Notes: a model not told the origin generated them from the sequence alone. 33,687 bases of DNA from Caldifarciminota bacterium (GCA_023128825.1 JAGMDF010000081.1:1-33687), one strand, 5' to 3'; shown: positions 17,691 to 27,344, counted from the first letter of the stretch. Program-made: numbers and translations.

Positions 17691-18611
17691 ATGCCTGCAC
17701 CGCGGTTTATCCGTTGGATAGTCAAGGACTGGTGGCTTAAGCTGATAGCGCTTGTTGCCGCCGTTGTTTTGTGGCTTTTTGCCAGACTTGAGCAGGAGTA
17801 TACGCGTGAGTTGAAGCTCGGTCTGGACATGTCCCTTCTTCCCACCGAATACGTGGTGGTCGAGCAAAACGTGGATTCGGTGAGCGTGGAGATACGGGGG
17901 AAGGGGAGATATCTTGTTCAACTGGGTAAATTCGAACCCAAGATTGTTTTGCCTCTCGTATCCATGAGGGAGGGTAGAGAGCGATTGAGGATCGGCCCTG
18001 AGAACGTGAAGCTGCCTGAACAGATCCAGGTGCGGTCGCTTGACCCATACCAGATTGAGCTCGTGATAGAGCGCCGGGCCAAACGCAAGGTAGCGGTTAT
18101 CGTTCGTTCGGATGGTATCCCGGCAGAGGGATTCGCGATCTCGGATATAGATTATGATAAAACGGTTGATCTATACGGAACTAAGGAGGTGGTTTCGACT
18201 TTTAGCCATCTTTTTTCAGAGCCTTTGAACGTGGATGGCGTTTCTGAGAGTTTTTCCACAAAGCTGGCGATTCAGGTCCCGGACACGGCAGGGTTGGCGA
18301 CCGAACCCTCATCCATCCTGGTAAAGGTAAGGGTCGAGCCTGAGACGACCGTGGTGCTTTCGAATGTGCCTGTAAGCCTTAAGGGAGTGCCTCTTCAAGG
18401 ACAGGCTTACCTCTTGAACAAGGAAGCAAAGTTGACCCTAAGGGGGCCTGTGAGTCTACTGCGTGGTTACAGCAAGGATGAGGTCGAGGTAACTATCTCG
18501 GTTTCTTACATGACGCCCGGCGACTACAGGGTGCCTGCAGATGTTTCGCTGGCTCCGGGTATCAAAGTGGAGAACAGTGAACCTGCAGTATTCCGTTTGC
18601 TAATTAGATGA
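17691..18611 (+). CDS. YbbR-like (CdaR-like) domain membrane-anchored protein
   Basis: N-terminal WWLKLIALVAAVVLWLFARL anchor; YbbR-like repeats such as VSVEIRGKGRYL.. and SFSTKLAIQVPDTAGLATEPSSILVKVRVEP. Confidence 0.8.
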   Translation: MPAPRFIRWIVKDWWLKLIALVAAVVLWLFARLEQEYTRELKLGLDMSLLPTEYVVVEQNVDSVSVEIRGKGRYLVQLGKFEPKIVLPLVSMREGRERLRIGPENVKLPEQIQVRSLDPYQIELVIERRAKRKVAVIVRSDGIPAEGFAISDIDYDKTVDLYGTKEVVSTFSHLFSEPLNVDGVSESFSTKLAIQVPDTAGLATEPSSILVKVRVEPETTVVLSNVPVSLKGVPLQGQAYLLNKEAKLTLRGPVSLLRGYSKDEVEVTISVSYMTPGDYRVPADVSLAPGIKVENSEPAVFRLLIR

Positions 18612-19600
18612 TAACCCTGGGGATAGATACGAGCTGCGACGATACCAGCGTCGCAGTTGTAGGGGATGAGGGGATTCGTGCAAATCTTGTTTCCTCGCAT
18701 CTAATACATGCAGAATACGGAGGGGTGGTTCCGGAGTTCGCTTCCCGCGCGCATACATGCTTGCTTTATCCTATGACGGAGCTTGCCATCAAGACCGCTG
18801 GCATTTCCTTTGATGAGGTGGATCTGGTGGCTGCGACCTCAGGACCAGGGCTTATGGGTTCTCTTCTGTGCGGGCTTTCCTTTGCCAAGGGCCTGGCTTG
18901 TGCCTCAGGTAAGCCGTTCATCGCCGTAAACCATCTCGAAGGCCATATCTACAGTATCTTTCTCTCTCATCCTCACCTCGTCCCTCCCGTCCTTGTTTTG
19001 CTGGTATCAGGCGGGCACACTGAACTCGTCCTTGTACGAGCCGAGTTTGAGTACCTTGAGATCGGTGCGACCCTTGACGATGCCTGTGGAGAGGCACTTG
19101 ACAAGGTCGGTAAGCTTATGGGATTGGGGTATCCTGCCGGGGCTGCCGTAGAACGCTTGGCCAAAGAAGCATCCAACCCTGTTCCGCTTCCGCGTCCGAA
19201 TCCTAAGGCACTTGACTTTAGCTATTCAGGTCTGAAAACGGCGGCTCGCAACTATTTAAAGGCTCATCCTGAGACCTCATCTTCCGACATTGCCAGAGGT
19301 CTCGAGGAGGCGGCCTTTGACCATCTTACGGATCGCGTTGTGCGTGCGGTAAAGAAGTCTGGTGTTTATCAGGTGGGTTTGTGCGGAGGGGTAGCTGTTA
19401 ATAAGAGATTGCGGTCCAAGCTTTCGGCTGCCGGGGATGAGGCAGGGTTTAAGCTTTACTTCCCATTGCCGGAGCTGTGCACCGACAACGCCGCGATGAT
19501 TGCTGTAGCAGGCAGGGCGCGCTACGAGGCGTTCGGGGAGAGCCTTTTTGACGCTTCTGCCTTTGACCGGTTTGCTTTTGCTCAAAGATCCAGGTCATGA
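18608..19600 (+). CDS. tsaD: tRNA N6-adenosine threonylcarbamoyltransferase TsaD
   Basis: MITLGIDTSCDDTSVAVV, VVPEFASRAH, NHLEGHIYS, LLVSGGHTELVLV, ATLDDACGEALDKVGKLMGLGYPAG, LCGGVAVNKRLR. Confidence 0.97.
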   Translation: MITLGIDTSCDDTSVAVVGDEGIRANLVSSHLIHAEYGGVVPEFASRAHTCLLYPMTELAIKTAGISFDEVDLVAATSGPGLMGSLLCGLSFAKGLACASGKPFIAVNHLEGHIYSIFLSHPHLVPPVLVLLVSGGHTELVLVRAEFEYLEIGATLDDACGEALDKVGKLMGLGYPAGAAVERLAKEASNPVPLPRPNPKALDFSYSGLKTAARNYLKAHPETSSSDIARGLEEAAFDHLTDRVVRAVKKSGVYQVGLCGGVAVNKRLRSKLSAAGDEAGFKLYFPLPELCTDNAAMIAVAGRARYEAFGESLFDASAFDRFAFAQRSRS

Positions 19601-21141
19601 AAATCTCGAACGAGTTACTGCGTTACCTTTCCATTAAAGGGATTACCGATCCTCATGAGCAGCGTCGGTTTCTCTTTCCGCAGCTTACGGATCACTACGA
19701 TCCGTTTCGCATGAACGAGATGGATAAGGCGGTAGAGGAGCTCCGAAGGGCGGTGAAGGAGCATCATAAGATACTTGTTTGGGGCCATGCCGATCTTGAC
19801 GGGATTGCATCCGCCGCGATGCTCAAATTCGCGCTCGAAGATTTGGGGACAGAAGAGGTTGGGGTACGCATTCCTTCACGGGAAGTAGAGTGGTTCGGGC
19901 TGATTCCAGATGAGCTGCGTGAGCTCAAGGCGTCGGGGATGGATCTGGTAGTTACTGTAGATGTAGGGATTACTAACGTTGCCGAAGCGGCACTCGCTCG
20001 CGAGCTGGGCCTTGGCCTGATCATCACCGATCATCACGAGTTGATGGGTAAAGCGCCGGATGCGGTAGTCATAAACCCGAAGCTTCGAGAGAGCGGGTAT
20101 CCGTGGCGTCAGCTTGCAGGTGCAGGCGTCGTGCTGAAGCTCGTTTGTGCGTTATATCAACGTATGGTAGACATGTCGGTTGAGGAACTCGCGCGTCTGC
20201 GGCCTCATTACTGGACATTTGCCGCTTTGGGGACCATCTCCGATCGCTGCCCGCTTCTTGACGAAAACCGCCTGATCGTTCGAGCAGGTCTGGATCACCT
20301 TCGTTCCGGGGCATGGCCTTCACTTGAGATTTGGCTTAAAGAGATGGGGTTTGAGGCGGAGAGATTGACCGTGTTCGATCTCTACAGCAGGGCTATATCG
20401 GTCTTTTACGCGGCGGATCCTGAGGAAGGGGTGAGGATTTTGCTCTCCAAAGATCGCCGGTGGCTTGGCGTTCGGTACGCCGAGCTTAAGGAGAGTGCAA
20501 TTGAATGGCAGCGCGGCAAGCAATGGATGATCGAGGAAGCGGAGCGCTCGGCACGTCATATAGGCGGGATGGTTATCTCGGTTTCCGAGGATATCGGTCA
20601 GGCCTACCTGGGTACTACAACCCACGCTTTGCGTGAACGCTATAATCGACCGGCGATTGTTCTCGTTCCAAAAGGAAAACTGTGGCACGCGGAGTGCCGA
20701 GGCATCGAGGAGGTTGATCTACTGGAGTATCTCTCGCAGTTCGAAAGCATCTTCGTGACCTTTGGCGGACACCGTAAGGCCTGCGGCTTCACCCTTGAAC
20801 CTACGGGGTTGGAGGAGTTTTTGAGTGCCGTCGAAGCAAATCCCATAAAGCTGTCACCATCACAGGATAAAGAGGAGATCGTGTTTGAGCCGGATATTGA
20901 GACAGACCTTAAGGATTGGGCCCTTCTTGCTCCGTTCGGTGAAGGGAATTATCCCCCCAGGCTGTTGGCTCAGGGTGTGCGTATCGAAGAAGCCGGTGAA
21001 GGATACCGCGCCAATGGGATCCCCGTTTATCTCCCGTTTGCCCTGCGTCCTCCTCCCCAGTCTGACGGGAAATTCGATATGGAATACACCGTTAAGGCCG
21101 ATGGAACGATTCGAGTGCTTCGCCTTGAGCCGGCGGGCTAA
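19597..21141 (+). CDS. recJ: RecJ-like DHH/DHHA1 single-strand exonuclease
   Basis: ILVWGHADLDGIASAAML, LVVTVDVGITN, LIITDHHELMGKAPDAVVINPK, AGAGVVLKL, TFGGHRKACGFTLE. Confidence 0.85.
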   Translation: MKISNELLRYLSIKGITDPHEQRRFLFPQLTDHYDPFRMNEMDKAVEELRRAVKEHHKILVWGHADLDGIASAAMLKFALEDLGTEEVGVRIPSREVEWFGLIPDELRELKASGMDLVVTVDVGITNVAEAALARELGLGLIITDHHELMGKAPDAVVINPKLRESGYPWRQLAGAGVVLKLVCALYQRMVDMSVEELARLRPHYWTFAALGTISDRCPLLDENRLIVRAGLDHLRSGAWPSLEIWLKEMGFEAERLTVFDLYSRAISVFYAADPEEGVRILLSKDRRWLGVRYAELKESAIEWQRGKQWMIEEAERSARHIGGMVISVSEDIGQAYLGTTTHALRERYNRPAIVLVPKGKLWHAECRGIEEVDLLEYLSQFESIFVTFGGHRKACGFTLEPTGLEEFLSAVEANPIKLSPSQDKEEIVFEPDIETDLKDWALLAPFGEGNYPPRLLAQGVRIEEAGEGYRANGIPVYLPFALRPPPQSDGKFDMEYTVKADGTIRVLRLEPAG

Positions 21142-21253
21142 CTCCCCCCTTATCTTAATCTCCATCGTGATTTATTCAACCCCGCATATTATCACAAGAA
21201 CGGCCCGTATCACACCGCAATGCTCTTTACCCTTGTCTGCGTTACTTTGAGAA

Positions 21254-21811
21254 CTAAGTCCTTTCCAGATACTCACCGGTTTCGGTGTTGACCTTTATCT
21301 TGTTGCCCACCTCGATAAACGACGGCACGTTTACCTTAAGACCCGTTGTGGTTGTAGCCGGTTTTAGTTGTGCCTGGGCTGTGGCATGTTTCAGAGCGGG
21401 CTCGGTTTCCGCAACCTCCAGCACAACCGCTTTGGGAGGCCTCACGCTTATAGCTTTGCCTTCAAAGAAGGCAACCGAGATTACAAAACCTTCAGTAAGG
21501 TAGTAGCGGTTATCGCCGATCAACCTCATCTCGATGGCAACCTGCTCGTAGTTCTCGGTGTTCATGAAGTGAAACAGTTCGCCGTCTTCGTAAAGATACT
21601 GCATCTCACGCTCTTCAAGGGTAGCGAGTTCAACCCTATCGCTTGAGGCGAATCTTTTTTCGGTTGAAAGACCTGTAAGCACGTTGCGCAGTTTAAGTTG
21701 AATCTTGCCCGGTTTACGTCCCTGAGTCACGTGGCGGCTCTCGATCACCACGTAGGGTTCGTCCTCAAGAACGACGCAGTTGCCGGTTTTTACCTGAGTT
21801 GCCGGGATCAA
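21254..21811 (-). CDS. efp: Elongation factor P
   Basis: MIPATQVKTGNCVVLEDEPYVVIESRHVTQGRKPGKIQLKLRNVLTG...NVPSFIEVGNKIKVNTETGEYLERT; aligns along the whole length with the EF-P family. Confidence 0.95.
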   Translation of the reverse strand: MIPATQVKTGNCVVLEDEPYVVIESRHVTQGRKPGKIQLKLRNVLTGLSTEKRFASSDRVELATLEEREMQYLYEDGELFHFMNTENYEQVAIEMRLIGDNRYYLTEGFVISVAFFEGKAISVRPPKAVVLEVAETEPALKHATAQAQLKPATTTTGLKVNVPSFIEVGNKIKVNTETGEYLERT

Positions 21812-23184
21812 AGAACCTCCTTGGGCTCTACGTTTTGTTCTTTAAGCTTTGCAAAGAAAAGGTCACGGATACGCTGCAACGCATCGGTGGTTTTGGCCTC
21901 AAAGCGCAATACCAGCATCGGCTGGGTATTGGAGGCTCGAACAAGTCCCCAGCCGTCGGGGAACACTACTCGCGCCCCGTCTATGGTGATGGTCTCATAG
22001 TCCTTGGTAAACTCCTCCTGCAGCGCCTTGACGACCTCGAACTTGCGTTCGTCAGGGCAGGGAACGTGGATCTGGGGGGTGTTGATGTAGGAAGGTACCT
22101 CGGCTGCAAGCTCCGATAGGGGCCTCTTTTGATTCTCAAGAAGCCTAAAAAGTCTCAAGGCCGCATACAGGGCGTCGTCGTAACCAAAATACTCGTCGGC
22201 AAAGAAGAGGTGCCCGGACATCTCGCCCGCGAAGAGAGCTTGTTCTTCGCGGAGCTTTGCCTTAAGGAGCGAGTGGCCCGTTTTGTACATTATAGGATTG
22301 CCGCCTCGCTCCCGGATATACTCCACTATGCCCTGGGAACACTTCACGTCGAAGATTATTTTAGCACCGGCTTGACGCTCAAGCACTTCCGAGGCCAGGA
22401 TAGCCAGAAGCTTATCACCGAAGATCAGCCGGCCTTTCTCGTCCATCGCACCGATCCGGTCGCCGTCTCCGTCGAAACCCAGACCCAGATCGGCTCCGTG
22501 CTCCTGCACTAGCCTGCCAAGCTCTTCCATATACTTTGGAACAGTGGGATCGGCAAGATGAACAGGGAAGCGTCCGTCAGGCTCAAGATTTATGTAGGAG
22601 ACGTCAAGAGCGGGGAAGCCGGCAAAAAGCCGCTCAAGCAGCATCCCGGTAGTTCCGTTACCAGAATCTATGATTACCTTTCTCGGTTCCGTAAACTCAA
22701 ACGAGCGGTGCATGTAATCAAGATACGCAGGGGTGGGATCGAGTTGCTCTATTCTTCCCGTTCCTTTGCTGAATCTTTCTTCCTCTATTCGTTTTTTAAG
22801 TTCCTGGATGGCATTACCGTACAGGCTTTGTTTCGCTTCGCAGATCTTGAACCCGTTCTGATCGGCGGGGTTGTGGCTTCCGGTAATCATCACCCCGGTA
22901 TCCAGATCGAAATTGTGCAGGGTGAAGTAAAGCAAAGGGGTGGGTATAACGCCCAGATCCACCACGTTAATGCCTGCTCTATTGATTCCTTCTGAGAGAT
23001 TATCAAAAAGCCTTGGCGAGCTTAACCGGATGTCACGTCCGACCGCGACCCGCACAACCCCGCGCTCAGCTGCTCGTGATGCAAGTGCCCGACCAATTGA
23101 GGCTGCCGCCTCGTGGGTGAAATCCCGATCGGCTACACCCCTGATGTCGTAGGCCCTAAAGATTGCCGGATTAATACCTGTCAT
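21808..23184 (-). CDS. Phosphomannomutase/phosphoglucomutase
   Basis: IFRAYDIRGVADRDFT, VMITGSHNPADQNGFKI, LGLGFDGDGDRIGAMDEKG, GEMSGHLFF, RASNTQPMLVLRFEA. Confidence 0.94.
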   Translation of the reverse strand: MTGINPAIFRAYDIRGVADRDFTHEAAASIGRALASRAAERGVVRVAVGRDIRLSSPRLFDNLSEGINRAGINVVDLGVIPTPLLYFTLHNFDLDTGVMITGSHNPADQNGFKICEAKQSLYGNAIQELKKRIEEERFSKGTGRIEQLDPTPAYLDYMHRSFEFTEPRKVIIDSGNGTTGMLLERLFAGFPALDVSYINLEPDGRFPVHLADPTVPKYMEELGRLVQEHGADLGLGFDGDGDRIGAMDEKGRLIFGDKLLAILASEVLERQAGAKIIFDVKCSQGIVEYIRERGGNPIMYKTGHSLLKAKLREEQALFAGEMSGHLFFADEYFGYDDALYAALRLFRLLENQKRPLSELAAEVPSYINTPQIHVPCPDERKFEVVKALQEEFTKDYETITIDGARVVFPDGWGLVRASNTQPMLVLRFEAKTTDALQRIRDLFFAKLKEQNVEPKEVL

Positions 23185-23260
23185 CTACGCCTGCCTACGT
23201 CTGGTTGCGATTTCGCAGGTTACACCCATCTCTGTGTTGCTCTATGCCCGCTTGCTTCCT

Positions 23261-23971
23261 CTATTGAGCAATTATACCCAGCCAGTCCCTTAGAAGGAAC
23301 TGAACGCGACCTATCAGGAGCGAAACACGCGACATGACCGTAAGCCCGAAGGTGGCTCCGAATCCCAGCATGATGAATACGATGCCTACCTTGGAAACAG
23401 GGCTCAACACACTTTTTTCTTTGCGTGAGAAGAAGAAGTATGCGAGGGTGGTGAGTATTCCTATAAGCAGTATAATCGCCCAGATGCCTGGCCAGGGGTT
23501 TCCGGGTTGGAACATCTCAGGCAAAACCAGGGATGCCTTGGTCTGCTCGAATATGGTGGCCTGGAAGATGAGCGGGATTGCGATACCCGATCCTATACCC
23601 AGAGCGATTGAGATGGGGATTCGCACCAGCCAGGAGACTTTGGGTATGATTCGTGTGAAGTAAAGGAGTCCTATAGCGATGGGTATTATGAGGATGAGAC
23701 GCCCTTGCACGAACAAGGGGCGCAGCGCGATCTGCCATAAGCCCAGCCACCAGGTCAGGGCCAGGCCGTAACCTAATGCAAGGCCCACGAAGAGGTGTTC
23801 GGCTACCCTGTAGATCGGATTGTCACGGTAGAGTATGCTGAAGATGGCAAGCGTAAGTAAGGCGGCGATCCAAACCCATACGCTCTTTGAGACCGGAAGG
23901 AAGACGATGGCCAGAACGATCAATACCACTGCGACTGCCAGGAAAATTACTGTAGGGACCCATTTCTTCAT
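23261..23971 (-). CDS. Polytopic membrane protein of unknown function (236 aa)
   Basis: Multiple hydrophobic segments (about 7-8); overlaps the upstream gene by 4 bp. Confidence 0.75.
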   Translation of the reverse strand: MKKWVPTVIFLAVAVVLIVLAIVFLPVSKSVWVWIAALLTLAIFSILYRDNPIYRVAEHLFVGLALGYGLALTWWLGLWQIALRPLFVQGRLILIIPIAIGLLYFTRIIPKVSWLVRIPISIALGIGSGIAIPLIFQATIFEQTKASLVLPEMFQPGNPWPGIWAIILLIGILTTLAYFFFSRKEKSVLSPVSKVGIVFIMLGFGATFGLTVMSRVSLLIGRVQFLLRDWLGIIAQ

Positions 23972-25212
23972 TTCTTCCTCCTGGTTGCAAAGTGGCTTAT
24001 GTTGCCGAGGATCACGAACAGGATGATTACGAGAAGTGAGGCCGAGAGAGCGGGTAGAGCCTGTGTGCCCCGCAGGAAGATGCTGCGTTCTACATCGGTC
24101 ACCTTAGGGTCTTGTGGATTGTCTTCTTTCTTGAGTAACTTGTTTACTTTTAACTTGGACACGCCGTAAAAATTGGCAATTGCCAGCATCTTATCCTTAT
24201 TCACGGTAAGCTTTTGACCCTCTAAGGTTATTGTGTAGGCTTGCTTTTCCTTCAGCCTTACGATCAAGTCACGGGAGTAGGTGGTGGTATCAGGGAACTC
24301 CAGCAAGACAAGGGTTTTTTCGAACTTGCCCTGAGAATCCAAAGTGTTATACAACTCATCCAGATTGAGATCGAACCGACGAGCAAGACTGGCTATGTCG
24401 TTTGAATCGGCATCAAAGCTCTGTTTCTCAACGGTTACCTTAAAGGAGTTTGGTTCCAGAAGATCGATTTTCATATCCGGATAATATCGATCCTTTGCTA
24501 AACGCTCGTACTCCGCGCCTGCCTTCATCCCGGCAAGCATCCCTACGAACTGTTTGGAACCAAGGAAGGGATAGATATCCGCTACCGATACCGAGGTTAC
24601 GCCTGTAGCCACCGGAACATCGTAGGGTGTATGGGCGTAGTAGACCCAGTAGCCGTAAAGGCTTGATCCGGTGAAATCCATTGCAAGGCCTATGTTGTCG
24701 TAGTTCCTTATTCCCTCCATGACGGGCAGTTCAGACAAAGGGGTGCCGAAGTAATCGGTTGGGAAGACCTGGTCGATAAAGTTGCCCATGCCGAGAACTA
24801 CTGCAACCGGGCTGGGTTTCCAGCCGAGAAGAACGTAATCTATGCCGTATTCCTTGTTGTGTTCTTCAGCCAGTCTTGTTAGAACCTCAAGGCCGATATC
24901 GGTTCCCTGGATAGGAAGAGCCATAACCAGCAGCGGGATATTCCGAGCGAAGGCGTGACGGATAATCGCTTCCAGCTGAGGCTTGAGCTCGGGTTCGGTC
25001 TGGGGATCGAAATCAACTGACAGCAAAATGGCCTTTCGTTGACCGTTGGGGTCTATGCTCTCGATGTGATCGAATACGCTTTTTGTCCGTGGCATGGCGC
25101 GAACCTTGGACGGGAGTTTCACCGTGAGTATAAGGGGTACGATCACTGCAACGGCCAGAACCATGTAGATGATGCGGCGATCTATCTTACCTAGTTTTTC
25201 CCAGAAGTTCAT
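23968..25212 (-). CDS. Protein of unknown function with a TM segment at each end (414 aa)
   Basis: N-terminal IIYMVLAVAVIVPLILTV and C-terminal ALPALSASLLVIILFVILG hydrophobic segments around a soluble region. Confidence 0.75.
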   Translation of the reverse strand: MNFWEKLGKIDRRIIYMVLAVAVIVPLILTVKLPSKVRAMPRTKSVFDHIESIDPNGQRKAILLSVDFDPQTEPELKPQLEAIIRHAFARNIPLLVMALPIQGTDIGLEVLTRLAEEHNKEYGIDYVLLGWKPSPVAVVLGMGNFIDQVFPTDYFGTPLSELPVMEGIRNYDNIGLAMDFTGSSLYGYWVYYAHTPYDVPVATGVTSVSVADIYPFLGSKQFVGMLAGMKAGAEYERLAKDRYYPDMKIDLLEPNSFKVTVEKQSFDADSNDIASLARRFDLNLDELYNTLDSQGKFEKTLVLLEFPDTTTYSRDLIVRLKEKQAYTITLEGQKLTVNKDKMLAIANFYGVSKLKVNKLLKKEDNPQDPKVTDVERSIFLRGTQALPALSASLLVIILFVILGNISHFATRRKK

Positions 25213-25871
25213 TTCGTACCTCCGATGTAGCCGCGTTCAATACCTAGGATGATCTTCAGTGAGGTTGCTATCCCGCCGAGGCTTGCCCCAAGGAGTATTC
25301 CGCGTTTAGCTGCCATGTTGGGTACTGAAAGCAGCCATTCGCCGAGGTCTCCGAGAGGTAGCACGTTATAGAAGATGATTGAGAGCATGATGATGAAGGC
25401 GGCGATCAGAAGAAGAATAGAAACCAGCGACTTTGCACGGAACGAACGGTAGGCCGCAGATGCGATGTAGAAGGCAAGCACCGAGAACATCGTGGCTCCT
25501 AGAGGAACCATCATGTAGTTGTAGAAGTTGGCGAAAAGGTAGGTGAAGACCGGGATCTGCTGTCCATGAACGGTTACGGGAAGCCAACTCATGTTTGGAG
25601 CGCGTCCGATGATACCGATTACGGCCATGATAACTAGGGCACCAAGGGCTATTGGGCTGTAGGCCCAGCCTTCCTTCTTGTGCCTGATCTTGGTCGCGTG
25701 GTGGGTGACGAAGCTTGCAAGACCGATGATGAAGGCGAAGGAACCTATAACCCTGAGCCATTCCAGGGCGGTGTTCTTGAAATCCTGGGAGAACTGGTGA
25801 GGTATGAAGAACTGGATCATCAATACGATACCAAGCACCAGGGTTATAGTTAAGGGTATTCTGCGTTTCAT
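25209..25871 (-). CDS. Polytopic membrane protein of unknown function (220 aa)
   Basis: About 6 hydrophobic helices; 4-bp overlap with the next gene. Confidence 0.75.
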   Translation of the reverse strand: MKRRIPLTITLVLGIVLMIQFFIPHQFSQDFKNTALEWLRVIGSFAFIIGLASFVTHHATKIRHKKEGWAYSPIALGALVIMAVIGIIGRAPNMSWLPVTVHGQQIPVFTYLFANFYNYMMVPLGATMFSVLAFYIASAAYRSFRAKSLVSILLLIAAFIIMLSIIFYNVLPLGDLGEWLLSVPNMAAKRGILLGASLGGIATSLKIILGIERGYIGGTK

Positions 25872-25880
25872 GCCGCCCCC

Positions 25881-27026
25881 TTAGACCGAGGTGACGATTT
25901 TGGTTGCGAATTCAAGACCGAATAGAGCGAGGATAGTAAGTACAACAAGGAGTATGCCGATGGTGGCTTTGCCCCAGTCCTGGGCCTTGATGGTTCCCAC
26001 AAGATTGGGTTCCCGTGAAAGATATGCCGAGGCCGCGTAGAGCTCCTCCCCGATGATGGTGTAGTCGCAGGCGGTGATAAAGAAGGGCAGCTGTGCCGAG
26101 GCGTCGGTGCCCGCGATCTGAATCGCACCCGAGATGTTACCGGTCTCGGCAAGAAGCAATGATTCCGCGTAGAACATTCCCAGGAAGAAGTTGGTGGCTG
26201 GTTTTTCACGAAGCATTATGCCGTTGACTGCGGCAACGTAGGCAAACTGACTGGTGGTTACGAAGAATACACTGTCCGGGTTGAATGCGTCAGGACGACC
26301 TGCATCAGAGTAAGCTTCTTTAACGATTTCCCGGGCAACGGTGTACACGATAGGATCTTTATTTGGAACAATGATGGGGGTGTCGTACTGGGCCGCCTTC
26401 TTGGCTATCCCTTGCAGGATGTTAAGCGCCGCGATGGTTGCGATATCACCGATGCCTGAGAGTCCGGGCACGAACAGAATGGGGCGTCCCATCTCTGTGG
26501 CGCGGCCTACCGCCTCGTCAATAGCTTCCAACCCGGCGATCTTTCTGAGAAACAGATTCTTGCCTCGCTTCGCCTGAGAGATGAAGAACGTAACCAGAGA
26601 GAAGAAGAAGATCATCGCAACCAGAACGTTGATCCTGCCTATATGGAACCACTGTCCAGCGGCCTGGGTTGCAGCCGAGGGCTCTGATACAATCGTTTCT
26701 TCCCCGCGAACCGCAGCCACCTTGTAGGTATAGTCCGTGAAGTTTGCGATCCCTCCGTCATCCACGATACTATCCGTACCTGGTGCGATAACCGCCGCTG
26801 CTTGGAACTCTCCTCCTTCTTTAGAACGCAGGATGATGTAATCATCCAGGAGCTTGTCGTCCGGTGAAAGCTTCCAGCGTACTACCAGCTGATGACCTTC
26901 GTCATTGGGAAAGTCTGAGACTTGGACTTCTGTCGCCGGTCTGATTGGCGGCAGGATATCTGCCAGCGAGTCCACTGGCGTTTCCGCCTGGGAGAGGAGA
27001 AGCGGAATTAGCATAAGTAAGGTCAA
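25881..27026 (-). CDS. Membrane protein with N-terminal FN3-like region and conserved-looking C-terminal domain (381 aa)
   Basis: Signal-like N-terminus; FN3-like VRWKLSPDDKLLDDYIILRSKEGG...DYTYKVAAV; TM INVLVAMIFFFSLVTFFI; RPILFVPGLSGIGDIATIAALNIL; C-terminal TM. Confidence 0.75.
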   Translation of the reverse strand: MTLLMLIPLLLSQAETPVDSLADILPPIRPATEVQVSDFPNDEGHQLVVRWKLSPDDKLLDDYIILRSKEGGEFQAAAVIAPGTDSIVDDGGIANFTDYTYKVAAVRGEETIVSEPSAATQAAGQWFHIGRINVLVAMIFFFSLVTFFISQAKRGKNLFLRKIAGLEAIDEAVGRATEMGRPILFVPGLSGIGDIATIAALNILQGIAKKAAQYDTPIIVPNKDPIVYTVAREIVKEAYSDAGRPDAFNPDSVFFVTTSQFAYVAAVNGIMLREKPATNFFLGMFYAESLLLAETGNISGAIQIAGTDASAQLPFFITACDYTIIGEELYAASAYLSREPNLVGTIKAQDWGKATIGILLVVLTILALFGLEFATKIVTSV

Positions 27027-27035
27027 ATGCCCCTC

Positions 27036-27344
27036 CTATTTAAAGGCTTCTTTACATTTGCACGGCTTTGACCCGCACCGCGGGCAGCCCTTTCCGTATT
27101 TTGCTCTGCCTTCTTCCTCAAGATCTATTCCAGCAAGATTGGCCAAAGTGCACAGCCACGCGAGAACGTCGGCAAACTCCTCCCCTTGAGCCTTTTTGTC
27201 TGCGTACCTTATTGCCCGTGCCAACTCACCGACTTCCTCACTGAACCACACAAACGTTCGTGCCAGCCCCCGGCCAGAATCCTTGTGGAAGAACTCTTCC
27301 TTAATCAAATCTTGAAACTCACGTACTCCAAGCTTATCTTCCAT
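27036..27344 (-). CDS. MazG-like nucleotide pyrophosphohydrolase with C-terminal Cys cluster
   Basis: WFSEEVGELARAIRYADKKAQGEEFADVLAWLCTLANLAGIDLEE (EExxE...ExxD) then CPRCGSKPCKC. Confidence 0.85.
   Translation of the reverse strand: MEDKLGVREFQDLIKEEFFHKDSGRGLARTFVWFSEEVGELARAIRYADKKAQGEEFADVLAWLCTLANLAGIDLEEEGRAKYGKGCPRCGSKPCKCKEAFK

Noticed and set aside
22558-22995. 145-aa plus-strand ORF
   Set aside because: Antisense to the phosphohexomutase.
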